Below are positions 7,893-16,728 of a stretch of 64,000 nucleotides of DNA, piece by piece; position 1 is the first letter of the stretch, and each line of letters begins with the position of its first letter. Origin of the DNA: Syntrophotalea acetylenivorans (GTDB lineage: Bacteria; Desulfobacterota; Desulfuromonadia; Desulfuromonadales; Syntrophotaleaceae). Under the pieces are notes generated by a model, which did no database searches, was not told the origin of the DNA, and saw only the letters and a list, made by a program, of their open reading frames with translations. Location of the stretch: contig NZ_CP015519.1 of assembly GCF_001887775.1 (NCBI RefSeq), positions 1,364,001 through 1,428,000 of the forward strand, written 5' to 3'. The position numbers were made by a program, and so were the translations under genes.

Positions 7893-8404
7893 TCATTTCT
7901 TTATTTTCAAATACTTAGACTTTATCTCTACCCCGTATCCCCCCGATAGGGGAGTTAAGTTCCCCCCCGTTGAGGGATATTCCCGCCTTCCCTTATGAGT
8001 TACCTTAGCTCATGGATAGCAAAGGAACCGTTTTTTGGACATTTCATAAAGTTCCGTTTGAGTCTGGAACGTTGAAGTTCACGAACACCTCGCAGTTCAT
8101 AAACAAAACTTTTTTCTTCCCAGGGTGAGAAAAGGCACGCAATGAACCGATCAATGGCAATCATGGCGAAAAAGTTTTGGGCGATAATCTCTCTCACCGT
8201 CCGGCATCCCGTTTTTTCAGGGGCGACCCACCCTGGTCATTTATCCTCCCACGACCCGTTCAACTACCTGTTTTTTTCGGCATTATCTTCCCGGCAGTTT
8301 CCCGCTGACCGGGGGTCGTATGTCTTTTACCGGGACGGTTTCTCTCCGGATGGCCCGGAAGATTCACCGTCCTTTTTTTCATCCCCCTATGGAGGTTCAT
8401 CATT
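7893..8404 (+). promoter_or_regulatory. Leader region of the TorF/EutBC module
   Basis: No convincing gene lies here. The first 90 bases hold two C-rich palindromes: 7937-7953 (TCCCC half-sites around GATA) and 7961-7977 (TCCC to GGGA), about 23 bases apart. They resemble palindromes upstream of the ferredoxin leaders and the PocR kinases. The next 350 bases include possible long-range pairing (GGTGAGA near 8122 with TCTCACC near 8190), a stem-loop at about 8290-8313 and an intrinsic terminator at 8333-8379 just before the torF ribosome-binding site. I found no cobalamin riboswitch box. Confidence 0.5.
8333..8379 (+). terminator. Intrinsic terminator inside the torF leader (attenuator candidate)
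   Basis: GGACGGT and ACCGTCC pair across a 26-base interior that itself can pair (CCGG with CCGG), and seven T residues follow immediately. The terminator ends only 25 bases before the ATG of the porin gene, so transcripts that start upstream must read through it. That is the layout of an attenuated leader. Confidence 0.7.
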
Positions 8405-9139
8405 ATGAAAAAGTGGAGTGTATTACTGATCTCCGTCTTTATGCTGGCTGCCGGTTTCATCGGTACCGCTGGAGCGGCGATCCAAGTCGAAGGAGATACC
8501 TACGCAGGTATCTGGGACAAGTACATGTGGCGCGGCTTTAACATAAGTAACAGCCGACCCACCATTCAGGCCGGTATTGATCTCTCTGCAGGCGGCTTTA
8601 CCCTTAGCACCTGGCACAACTGGCAACTGTCCAGTGGAGAAGACTTCCGTGCCGGGGAATTGAACGAGACCGACATCATCCTGACCTATGCCTTTGACCT
8701 GGGCGAAATGGTTTCCATCAGCGTTGGCGACATCTTCTACTCCCTCGACATGGGCGGCGCCGAAGACACCAACGAACTGTTTGCCACCGCCACTCTTAAC
8801 ACCCTGCTTTCCCCCAATTTCAAAGTATCCTGGGACTGGGACGCCGCTGAAGAAGACGGCATGTTCTACAGCTTCGACATCAGTCACAGCTTCGACATCG
8901 CGGAGAAAACCGCTCTTAACCTCGGCGCCCTGGTCTCCTACAACCAGCACTGCGATTCTTCCGTTGGTGACTACGCCGGCTGGCATAACTATGAGCTGAG
9001 CGCCAGCCTCGATTACGCCTTGACCGATCAATTGACTCTCAGCCCGATCTTTATCTTATCTTCGGGAATCAGCAGCTCCGCCAAAGACGCCATTGACACC
9101 GAAACAGCGGGCGCGTTGAACCTGACCTTCACTTTCTAA
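8405..9139 (+). CDS. TorF-like outer-membrane porin
   Basis: The 244-residue protein has a clear signal peptide (MKKW..., hydrophobic core, cleavage near AGA/A) and the pattern of the TorF family of putative porins. That family has an opening GIWDKYMWRGFNIS motif, alternating aromatic beta strands, a repeated W-W-D rhythm and a C-terminal strand ending in F (LNLTFTF). It should form a small outer-membrane barrel for passage of small solutes. It is preceded by a terminator-containing leader with a GGAGG ribosome-binding site and followed by a stem-loop. Its neighbours are two other exported proteins, a solute-binding protein and EutBC, so it may admit ethanolamine or a related amine; this is inference. 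Confidence 0.8.
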   Translation: MKKWSVLLISVFMLAAGFIGTAGAAIQVEGDTYAGIWDKYMWRGFNISNSRPTIQAGIDLSAGGFTLSTWHNWQLSSGEDFRAGELNETDIILTYAFDLGEMVSISVGDIFYSLDMGGAEDTNELFATATLNTLLSPNFKVSWDWDAAEEDGMFYSFDISHSFDIAEKTALNLGALVSYNQHCDSSVGDYAGWHNYELSASLDYALTDQLTLSPIFILSSGISSSAKDAIDTETAGALNLTFTF

Positions 9140-9183
9140 GAAAACGGAGCAGAACCGGGGCGCAATTGCCCACTTAAAACGAC

Positions 9184-9214
9184 GGGTGAGAAGCCGGACA
9201 TGGGCTTCTCACCC
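9184..9214 (+). terminator. Stem-loop after the porin gene
   Basis: A 12-bp perfect stem (GGGTGAGAAGCC with its complement) with a seven-base loop lies 45 bases after the torF stop. No strong T run follows, so termination may be partial and allow read-through to the next gene. Confidence 0.55.
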
Positions 9215-9303
9215 CGATCTCCCCATGCCCTGCAGCAGGGGATTATTCGCGTACAAAACCTATCACTGCTTTCCTGAAACCGACACACGTCAGGAGGAAC
9301 GTC

Positions 9304-10422
9304 ATGAAGAAGACCTTGTGGGGAGCCATTTCAGCTACCGCTGCCATCGTGGCCGTCGGCGCCCTGTTGCTGACCCCGGCTTGCATAAAAAAGGAAGAAC
9401 ACCAGAAGGAAACCTTACGCATCACCTGCTGGGGCGGCTATGCCAAGCCCTATGTCAAAGACTTCCAGAAACTGGTTAAAGACAAATACAACGTCGATGT
9501 CGATGTGCAAATCTATAATCCCACCGATCAAGACGAATTCTTTCAAGGGGTGAAAAACAATACGGCGGACCTGATTTCGCCGCCTATCGAACTGCCTAAG
9601 ATTCCCCGTTTCTTCTCTTTCCAGGAAGGCCAGCAATACCTGCAGCCAGTGGATGTGCAGAACATCCCCAATCTGGAGAAAATGATGCCGGTATTCAGCG
9701 ACGATCAGACGCCTTTCTACAACGGCGTGCGCTACGGCGTACCTTATAACTGCGGTCCCTACGGTCTAGCCTACAACCTTGACAAGGTCTCGACCGAACC
9801 CAGCAGCTGGAACCTGCTGTGGTCTCCGCTGTACGCCAACCAGTACACCGTCAACAACAACTTCCCCAAGGTGAATGTCTGGATCTCCGCCCTGGCCCTG
9901 GGCTACGGCTATGAAGACATCTTCGACATCAACAAACTCGACCGCGCCATGGTACAGAAAAAACTCAACACCCTGGCTAAAAACGCCAAAAGTCTGTGGG
10001 ACGGCGGCGCCAATCCGGATGAATTCCCCGAATTGTCCCTGGCCACCACCTGGGGTTTCGCCGCCCAGCAGGCTAATCTCAAGGGCGGCAACTGGCGACT
10101 GGCCACTCCCGCCGAGGGCGGAACAGCCTGGATCGATGCCTGGTATGTCGGCGCAGGCGCCGAGGGCGTGACCAAAATCCTTGCCGAAGAGTGGATCAAT
10201 TTCATGCTTGAGCCGGAGCGTCAGGCCGATGTGGTGAGATCTCAGGGAGTCTCCCCGGTTATGGCCGACACCGGCGACATCCTCAACGCCGAGGAAAAAG
10301 CCATGTTCCACGTAGGCGACGAAGCCTACTTCAAAACCGTAGCGCTGTGGCAGGTTCTCAGCGATGAGACTGAACAGGCCTTCAACGAAATGTGGGAAAC
10401 AGCAAAGCAGTTGCGTAAGTAA
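9304..10422 (+). CDS. Exported polyamine-type solute-binding protein
   Basis: The 372 residues begin with a lipoprotein-like signal (hydrophobic core followed by LTPAC, cysteine near residue 27) and continue as a PotD-like binding protein. Signs of that fold are the opening LRITCWGGYAKPYVKDF, the NCGPYGLAYNLDKV hinge segment and the C-terminal EEWINFMLEP region. Such proteins bind spermidine, putrescine or other small cations and pass them to an ABC permease, but no matching permease or ATPase lies nearby. It sits between a porin and an exported ethanolamine ammonia-lyase, so ethanolamine is a plausible ligand. In mxa clusters a solute-binding protein (MxaJ) also accompanies the periplasmic enzyme, which is a suggestive parallel. 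The ATG follows CAGGAGG. Confidence 0.82.
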   Translation: MKKTLWGAISATAAIVAVGALLLTPACIKKEEHQKETLRITCWGGYAKPYVKDFQKLVKDKYNVDVDVQIYNPTDQDEFFQGVKNNTADLISPPIELPKIPRFFSFQEGQQYLQPVDVQNIPNLEKMMPVFSDDQTPFYNGVRYGVPYNCGPYGLAYNLDKVSTEPSSWNLLWSPLYANQYTVNNNFPKVNVWISALALGYGYEDIFDINKLDRAMVQKKLNTLAKNAKSLWDGGANPDEFPELSLATTWGFAAQQANLKGGNWRLATPAEGGTAWIDAWYVGAGAEGVTKILAEEWINFMLEPERQADVVRSQGVSPVMADTGDILNAEEKAMFHVGDEAYFKTVALWQVLSDETEQAFNEMWETAKQLRK

Positions 10423-10543
10423 GCACTGCTGGGGATGTTGTAGGTCATCACAGTCATCTCCAACATGTTAACAACACAATACTCGGTCTGCGGCGCTTGC
10501 GGCAGATCGGATACCCCCCATCAAACAAGACGGAGGTAACAGA

Positions 10544-12811
10544 ATGTTAAAAAAGAGAAAACTCCTGGCAGGCATTACCGGCGCGCTGGTAATGACCTTT
10601 CTGGCCAGCATGGCCGGAGCCGTCACCATCGGGAAAATCAAACCCGGTGAAGACGTCATGCAGTACATCAAGCGCACTCAAGGAAAGTTCGATCAAACTA
10701 CCTACCAGAAGGTTATCGGCGCGGCCAGTGCCTTTAAAGAAGGCGACCAGTCCCTCGGAGTCGCAGCAGACACCGAAGCTGACCGTGAAAACGCCCGTAA
10801 ATTGCTGGCCAACACCAAGATCAAGGACCTCAACGATCGGTCATTGTTTGTGGACGGCCAGGATACCCTGATCCGCAACACCACCGACAAGGTCAAGTAC
10901 AACAAAATCAAAAACATGACCATGGGCGAGCTGAAAAACTTCCTGCTCACCAAATCCGAAGCCGATATCAAAGCCATTATGGGCGGCCTGCACAGCGATA
11001 TTATCGGTTCGGTAGTCAAACTGATGTCCAACGATGAACTGATCCGCGTCGGCCAGAAAATTTTCATTACCCTGCCCGGCACCCAAATCGGCGCTAAAGG
11101 TTACATGGGTGCGCGCATTCAGCCCAACTCGCCGACCGACAATAAAGAAGACATCCAGATGCAAACGCTTAACGGCTTTGCCTTCGGCGTCGGCGATATC
11201 GTCATCGGCACCAACCCGGTCGACAGCCAGCTCGAAGCCACCGTGCGTGTTGAAGAAGCTCTGAAAGAAATCGTTACCGCTTTCGGCCTGGAAGACACTA
11301 TCCCCTGGTGTGTACTAGCCCATATCGACGGTCAGGCTGCTGCCGAAGAGGCCAAGCCCGGATCCACCGCTATCTGGTTCCAGAGCCTCGCCGGCACTGA
11401 AAGCGCTAACAAAACCTTCGACCTGACCCTGCAGAAAATGGTCGATTACGCCAAAAGCCGTACAGGTCCCTACAGCCTTTATTTTGAAACCGGCCAGGGC
11501 GCTGATTACACTAACGGTCACGGTCACGGCTTTGACATGGTGGTTCACGAATCCCGCAAATACGGTTTTGCCCGTGCTCTGAAGCAGGAGACCGCCAAGG
11601 CCAAAGGTGTTTCTGAAGACGAAGTCTGGCTGCACCTCAACGACGTTGCCGGCTTTATCGGCCCTGAAGTCTTCAAAACCCGCGAGCAACTGGTTCGCTG
11701 CTGCCTGGAAGACATCGTCATGGGCAAGCTGCACGGTCTGGTGCTAGGACTCGACATCTGCTCGACTCTGCACATGCCCGTCACCCTCGACGACCTGGCC
11801 TGGTGTCAGGACCAGATCGCTCCGGCCAACCCGGCCTACCTGATGGCTCTGCCTACTCGTAACGACCCGATGCTCAGCTACCTGACCACCAGCTTTCAGG
11901 ACCATGTGCGTCTGCGTGAAAAATTCGGTTACAAAGTTAACGACGCCATGTGGGACTTCTACAAGAAGATCGAAATTATCGACGCCGACGGCAAACCGAC
12001 CAAACATTTTGGCGATCCGGCGTGGGTTTACTACAAATTCCTCCAGGCCAAAGGTGACAAGCGTTCCTTCAAGGAAATCTATGCCGAAGGTCAGAAATCG
12101 ATCGAAAACGTTCGCGGCCGCGGCCTCGATCTGGCCGTGGGCTACGGCGATAACGTCTGGGACCTGGAACCTGTAACCGACAAGCGTATCCACGACCTGT
12201 ATGACGATGCCAAAATCAGCCTGTGGACCGAATTCACTCCGGAATTCATCGGTTCCATTCCCAATGCCGTAAGCATCAAATCCCAGTCTCACGATCGCGA
12301 AAACTACATCTCCGCACCGGGCACCGGTGAAGAGCTGTCCGAGTCTGCGGTTGCTACTCTGAACAAACTGGCGGCCTCTTGGGGCAACAAAGCTCCTGAC
12401 GTGCAGGTTGTTATCTCTGACGGCCTGAACGCCAAGGCGCTCATGGATGAAGACCACCTGATGCCTTACCTGGCGGCACTGAAAGAAGAGTGCAAAAAGG
12501 CCGGTTTGACCCTGTCCGACAAAAACCTCGTCGTGACCGGTGGCCGTGTCCGCGCTGGCTACAAAGCAGGTGAAACGCTGTACAGCAAGGCCGGTAAAAC
12601 ACCCAAGGCCATCGTTCACCTCATCGGTGAACGCCCGGGCAGCGGCCATCACGCCTTCTCTGCCTATCTGGTTAAAGTTACTCCCAGCACCTGGGCTAAA
12701 ACAGGGACTGTCGACCATGACTCTTCCAAGGTTCTGTCCGGTATTTCCGATACCGGTCTGATTCCTGCGGAAGCGGCTCGCCAGACCATCACCCTGCTCA
12801 AGCAGATGTAA
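10544..12811 (+). CDS. eutBC: Fused ethanolamine ammonia-lyase EutB-EutC with Sec signal peptide
   Basis: Ethanolamine ammonia-lyase uses adenosylcobalamin to split ethanolamine into acetaldehyde and ammonia. Residues about 27-500 match EutB, and the expected active-site residues are present: R191 and Q193 (ARIQPN), N224 (VIGTNPV), E315 (YFETGQG) and D404 (LGLDIC). Residues about 545-755 match EutC, including EFTPEFIG and the cobalamin-side LIGERPGSG motif. The two subunits are normally separate; here they are one 755-residue chain. Before the EutB domain lies MLKKRK, a 17-residue hydrophobic core and AGA, a textbook Sec signal peptide with nothing else added. The neighbours are also exported or membrane proteins. 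No EutA reactivase, EutR regulator or shell protein is present. The ribosome-binding site is GGAGG. Confidence 0.93.
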   Translation: MLKKRKLLAGITGALVMTFLASMAGAVTIGKIKPGEDVMQYIKRTQGKFDQTTYQKVIGAASAFKEGDQSLGVAADTEADRENARKLLANTKIKDLNDRSLFVDGQDTLIRNTTDKVKYNKIKNMTMGELKNFLLTKSEADIKAIMGGLHSDIIGSVVKLMSNDELIRVGQKIFITLPGTQIGAKGYMGARIQPNSPTDNKEDIQMQTLNGFAFGVGDIVIGTNPVDSQLEATVRVEEALKEIVTAFGLEDTIPWCVLAHIDGQAAAEEAKPGSTAIWFQSLAGTESANKTFDLTLQKMVDYAKSRTGPYSLYFETGQGADYTNGHGHGFDMVVHESRKYGFARALKQETAKAKGVSEDEVWLHLNDVAGFIGPEVFKTREQLVRCCLEDIVMGKLHGLVLGLDICSTLHMPVTLDDLAWCQDQIAPANPAYLMALPTRNDPMLSYLTTSFQDHVRLREKFGYKVNDAMWDFYKKIEIIDADGKPTKHFGDPAWVYYKFLQAKGDKRSFKEIYAEGQKSIENVRGRGLDLAVGYGDNVWDLEPVTDKRIHDLYDDAKISLWTEFTPEFIGSIPNAVSIKSQSHDRENYISAPGTGEELSESAVATLNKLAASWGNKAPDVQVVISDGLNAKALMDEDHLMPYLAALKEECKKAGLTLSDKNLVVTGGRVRAGYKAGETLYSKAGKTPKAIVHLIGERPGSGHHAFSAYLVKVTPSTWAKTGTVDHDSSKVLSGISDTGLIPAEAARQTITLLKQM

Positions 12812-12829
12812 CCTCTCCACCCTGCACAG

Positions 12830-12861
12830 GCCCGGGCCCCCAACAGGGGCCCGGGCTCTTT
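12830..12861 (+). terminator. Terminator after eutBC
   Basis: An 11-bp G+C stem (GCCCGGGCCCC and complement) with a five-base loop is followed by TCTTT, 18 bases after the eutBC stop. Confidence 0.75.
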
Positions 12862-12982
12862 CCACCAATTCCCGCCCGGCCCCGGCCCGCTGGCCCTCCC
12901 TCCCGACCAGTCGGCCTGTTAAGGAATCTTGGAACAAGATTGCCCACGCAGCAAGTTTGTTTCATAAACCAGAAGTACCCGG

Positions 12983-13813
12983 ATGGCAGACATGACGACA
13001 CCCGCACTAGACATCCCTGCAACCGCATCGCGCCCCCGCCCCCCGTCCCTGACCCGGGACGTATGGCACAAAACCCGCCTGTGGTCCCACGCCATGACCC
13101 TCAGCCCCTATTACCGCTACGGGGAGGTCGGGAACCTGTCGTACACTTTCGGCAAGAGCATCCTTGAGGGCGCCATTCTATACACCATGTTTTCCATGGC
13201 ACAAAACGAATTCAAGGTGGCTGCCGTTCTTGGCGTACTGACCAAATATTTCTATCCGGCCATCACCTTTGTCAGCAGTCTCAAGGTTTCCTCTTTCGTA
13301 GACTACATGGAAGGTTTTGCCAGCGAGAATCTTCAAGTCCAGCGACTGATCCGCGTACTGGCCCTGGTCGGCGGCGGACAAGCCCTGGGAGCAGTGCTGC
13401 TGCTGCTATGTTACCCGCCCCTGTTTACCAGCCTGGTCGGCGACTGGACTGGCAGCCGCTATCTGCTGATCGCATTCTACCTGCTGCACCATATCTGCGA
13501 CGGTTCCGCCCAGGTGGCTGAAGGGCGGGTATGGTTCAAACTGATCGAAATCAAACTGCGTCACGGCCGGCTGCGCCGCATCTCGGACAATTTCTGGGGA
13601 ATTCACGCCATGAGCCAGAACATCCAGATGCTTTCGGGGCTGGTTCTACTGTGGGTCACTACCCTGACCACCGGCCTGTTTCTTGAGCGCCTCGGTCACG
13701 GCGTCATGTGGAGCATCGTGATATTCGGAACGGTGCTTACGGCCCTGTCCAAGTTTAGCCTGCCGTTGGCCTGGAAACTATCGCTGAAAAACCGGGAACA
13801 CGAGGACGAATGA
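12983..13813 (+). CDS. Membrane protein of unknown function
   Basis: I do not recognise the family. The 276 residues have a polar 45-residue N-terminus and about five hydrophobic segments (roughly residues 55-75, 80-100, 120-145, 150-172 and 215-255), with a conserved-looking cytoplasmic or periplasmic stretch rich in charged residues (RVWFKLIEIKLRHGRLRR) between them. The C-terminus is charged. The stop overlaps the start of the ABC ATPase gene by four bases, so it is probably translated with the transporter and may be an accessory membrane component for the same substrate. Its start lies 171 bases after eutBC. Confidence 0.6.
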   Translation: MADMTTPALDIPATASRPRPPSLTRDVWHKTRLWSHAMTLSPYYRYGEVGNLSYTFGKSILEGAILYTMFSMAQNEFKVAAVLGVLTKYFYPAITFVSSLKVSSFVDYMEGFASENLQVQRLIRVLALVGGGQALGAVLLLLCYPPLFTSLVGDWTGSRYLLIAFYLLHHICDGSAQVAEGRVWFKLIEIKLRHGRLRRISDNFWGIHAMSQNIQMLSGLVLLWVTTLTTGLFLERLGHGVMWSIVIFGTVLTALSKFSLPLAWKLSLKNREHEDE

Positions 13814-14586
13814 CGGAACAACCGATCCTGCAGATTGAAAATCTCGACTTTGCCATCGGCGACCAACGAATTCTCAAAGATATTAATTGTAGTTTTGCCG
13901 CCGGCGGCATCCATGGCCTGATCGGACCGAACGGTTCCGGTAAGAGCACCCTGCTGCGTAATGTCTGCCGCATCTGGGAACCGCAGAGCGGTCGGGTGCT
14001 TATTGATGGCCTGGATTATCGCCGTTTCCCCCGCAAAACCCTCAGTCAGATGGTGACTCTGGTTCAGCAGGATACGTACCTCGATTTTTCGATGTCCGTT
14101 TCCGATTTCGTCGCCATGGGTCGGCATCCGCACCTGAAACGGCTGCAATGGCTGCGTCAGCATGATCTGGACATCATCGCCGATGCACTCAGGGTCACAG
14201 GCACCGAAATTTTCCGTAACCGGCTTATCAACGAACTGTCCGGCGGCGAGGCGCAACTGGTGAGCTTAGCCCGTGCCTTGGCTACCGAGGCACCGATCAT
14301 TCTCCTCGACGAGCCGACCAGCGCCCTGGACATTCTACACAAGCTTGAAATCATGGAACTGCTGGCCAGCCTGCGTAATGCGGGCAAAACCATCCTTATC
14401 AGCATCCACGATCTCGACCTGGCGCGACGCTATTGCGACACCGTAACCCTGCTGCAACAGGGCCGGATCTACTACCACGGCATGGCCGGAAAAGGTTTTG
14501 CCGAACACCGCATCAAGGAGGTTTTCCATGTCGGCGTGGAGGAAATCGCAACCGAACATGGCGTTTCGCTGTTGTTCTATCGTTAA
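13810..14586 (+). CDS. ABC transporter ATPase, corrinoid/iron-complex type
   Basis: A 258-residue ATPase of the FecE/BtuD type that would drive import through the FecCD permease encoded downstream. It has Walker A GPNGSGKST near residue 40, a Q-loop (VQQDTY), the signature LSGGEAQL near residue 139, Walker B IILLDEP and the switch histidine in SIHDLDLA. It overlaps the gene on each side, so the membrane protein, ATPase, binding protein and permease form one unit. The substrate cannot be read from sequence; corrinoid is favoured by the surrounding B12 genes. Confidence 0.92.
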   Translation: MTEQPILQIENLDFAIGDQRILKDINCSFAAGGIHGLIGPNGSGKSTLLRNVCRIWEPQSGRVLIDGLDYRRFPRKTLSQMVTLVQQDTYLDFSMSVSDFVAMGRHPHLKRLQWLRQHDLDIIADALRVTGTEIFRNRLINELSGGEAQLVSLARALATEAPIILLDEPTSALDILHKLEIMELLASLRNAGKTILISIHDLDLARRYCDTVTLLQQGRIYYHGMAGKGFAEHRIKEVFHVGVEEIATEHGVSLLFYR

Positions 14587-15631
14587 ACACATCCTCACTG
14601 GAGCTCTCGGATCCGTACTGCTGACGATGTTGCTCTGCAGTGCTTCTACGGCGGCAGAAAACGCACGCGGCGCCCATAAGTTTCCCCTGGAGATGGATAC
14701 GCTGATGGGAGCACTGAGCGATGCCCGGAAACCGTCCCCCGTCCCGGCAGAGAGCTATCCCCGTACCGTCACCTACCGCTTTATGCGCTACGATTTCGTT
14801 GCAGATCAGGAACATGAGGAAGAGCGGTCGATTGCCCTTCCTCATCAGCCTCAGCGCATCATTCCCCACGCCACGGGCCTGACCGAAATTCTCTGGGCCA
14901 TCGTGCCCCATGAACGTCTGCTTGCCGTGCACAAAAGCTGCAAGGATCGGCAGTTCTCCTTCCTGGCACCACTGCTACCCGCCGATCTTCCCACCTATGG
15001 AACCGACGACGCGGAAATCGTCATCGGCTACCGGCCTGATCTGGTTATGGCGTCGTTTTTCTCCAACGAAAATTTTCTGCATCAGTTGCACACCGCTCAG
15101 GTACCCGTGGGACAGTTCGGTTTTTTCGATGATCTGGATACCATCAAGGATCAGGTCCTGCTCGCAGGACGCCTAACCGGCGAGGAGGACTCGGCGCAGA
15201 GACTGGTCGCCGTCATGACCGAAAAGCTCCATGATATCCAGACCGTAGTGCGGCAACAACGTGGAGACGCGGGCAAACCGCCGACCGTGCTGTATTACGA
15301 CAACATGGCTTATGTGGCCGGCTCAGGTACAACCTTCGACAGCATGTGTCAGGCTTTGGGAGTGACCAACATTGCAGCGGCCAGGGGAATTAAAAACTTC
15401 AAGCAGATCGACTACGAAACCCTGCTGCGATGGAACCCGGATGTCATCATCGTGCCGGATGAAAGCAGCTTTGACAAACAGCTCTACAATCAGGAAATCC
15501 TGGCCACGGCACAGGCCGTGCGGCAAAAAAACATCCGCAAGATGCCAACCGTTTACCTGCTTAGCTCTTCGCAATATCTAATCGCCAGCATCAACTATCT
15601 GGCGGGGCTGCTCTATGAATCGTCGTTCTGA
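14528..15631 (+). CDS. ABC transporter periplasmic binding protein, corrinoid/iron-complex type
   Basis: The binding protein of the transporter, BtuF/FhuD fold. The best start is the ATG at 14528, six bases after AAGGAGG and inside the end of the ATPase gene, giving 367 residues. A signal peptide follows (basic residues, hydrophobic core, cleavage near STA/A). The mature part has the RIIPHATGLTEILWAI beginning, the DAEIVIGYRPDLVMAS helix and a C-terminal NPDVIIVPDE region, as expected for class III binding proteins. About 80 residues before the first conserved strand are unusual. The gene runs into the permease gene by 17 bases. Confidence 0.87.
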   Translation: MSAWRKSQPNMAFRCCSIVKHILTGALGSVLLTMLLCSASTAAENARGAHKFPLEMDTLMGALSDARKPSPVPAESYPRTVTYRFMRYDFVADQEHEEERSIALPHQPQRIIPHATGLTEILWAIVPHERLLAVHKSCKDRQFSFLAPLLPADLPTYGTDDAEIVIGYRPDLVMASFFSNENFLHQLHTAQVPVGQFGFFDDLDTIKDQVLLAGRLTGEEDSAQRLVAVMTEKLHDIQTVVRQQRGDAGKPPTVLYYDNMAYVAGSGTTFDSMCQALGVTNIAAARGIKNFKQIDYETLLRWNPDVIIVPDESSFDKQLYNQEILATAQAVRQKNIRKMPTVYLLSSSQYLIASINYLAGLLYESSF

Positions 15632-16670
15632 TCTCAAGCATTTTTTTATCACCAGAATCGGAGCCTGCGCGGCAACCTTGGCGCTGCTCCTCATCGGCAT
15701 ATTTCTGTCCGTCCGCGTCGGCCCCTGGATGATCAGCTTGCAGGATATCGGCCACATTCTGGCGGTAAAAACCCTGGGCATGGACATGGTCACCGATCCG
15801 GCTCTGGAGGCCATCGTCTGGCTGGGGCGGGTTCCCCGCACCCTGACCGGGGCGCTGGTCGGGTTTGCCTTGGGGGCTGCCGGTACTATCATGCAGGGCA
15901 TCTTCAAAAACCCCATGGCCAGTCCGGGGGTTATCGGCACCAGTTCCGGGGCGGCGCTGGGGGCCGTGATGGCCATCTATGCCGGTTTCGCCGTCACCAG
16001 CATCTATGCGCTACCGGCCTTCGCCATCCTGTTCGCCTTCATGTCCATGCTGATCGTACTGGGCGTCGCCACCAGCGGCGGGCTGACCTCGCGCTATACA
16101 TTGCTGCTGGCCGGTATCGCCTTCAATGCCATTTTCGGCGCTCTCACCTCCCTGGTGATCGTGCTGTCAACGGACCGGTTCGAAATGGCCCGCCAGATCG
16201 TCGGCTGGCTGATGGGGGATCTGACCAACCGCAGCTGGCAGCATGTGTATATTGTTCTGCTCATCACCCTGGTCGGCACCCTGTGGTCGATGCTGTATGC
16301 CCGCGACCTGAACATCATCATGCTCAGCGAAGAGATCGCCGCCAACCTTGGCGTCAACGTCACCTGGTCCCGCAACATACTGTTGTTTATCTCCGCCCTG
16401 CTAACCGGAGGTGCCATTGCGGTATCCGGCGCTATCGGCTTCGTTGGGCTGGTCGCACCGCACATCATGCGCAGCTTTGTCGGCTCGGACAACCGCCTGC
16501 TGATCCCGGCCGCCGGTGTGCTGGGGGCGGCGCTGGTCGTCTATTCGGACTGCGTGGTGCGTATTTGGGGCGGCGGCGGGTTGCGCATCGGCGTTTTGAC
16601 CGCACTGCTCGGCGGTCCGTTTTTTCTCTACCTGATCATGCGTGACCGCCGCAAATTTGTATTCTTCTGA
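15615..16670 (+). CDS. ABC transporter permease, FecCD/BtuC family
   Basis: A 351-residue integral membrane permease with about nine to ten transmembrane helices. The family signature is clear: RVPRTLTGALVGFALGAAGTIMQGIFKNPMASPGVIG near residues 73-110, the long hydrophobic middle and the GAIGFVGLVAPHIMR motif that contacts the ATPase. It completes the set of binding protein, ATPase and permease. The moxR gene starts 58 bases later after its own ribosome-binding site, so the transporter and the MoxR cassette may share a transcript. Confidence 0.92.
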   Translation: MNRRSDLKHFFITRIGACAATLALLLIGIFLSVRVGPWMISLQDIGHILAVKTLGMDMVTDPALEAIVWLGRVPRTLTGALVGFALGAAGTIMQGIFKNPMASPGVIGTSSGAALGAVMAIYAGFAVTSIYALPAFAILFAFMSMLIVLGVATSGGLTSRYTLLLAGIAFNAIFGALTSLVIVLSTDRFEMARQIVGWLMGDLTNRSWQHVYIVLLITLVGTLWSMLYARDLNIIMLSEEIAANLGVNVTWSRNILLFISALLTGGAIAVSGAIGFVGLVAPHIMRSFVGSDNRLLIPAAGVLGAALVVYSDCVVRIWGGGGLRIGVLTALLGGPFFLYLIMRDRRKFVFF

Positions 16671-16728
16671 AACTGTTTCACCGGGTATCACCCGGTCGAC
16701 GTTAATTATTGCTGGAGGCAGCACTGTC

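Noticed and set aside
7893-8404. Cobalamin riboswitch in the torF leader
   Set aside because: The conserved B12 box and its partner elements were not found on the plus strand here or before cbiK and cobI.
11744-12937. A 397-codon minus-strand frame
   Set aside because: It is antisense to eutBC and has no domain or ribosome-binding site.
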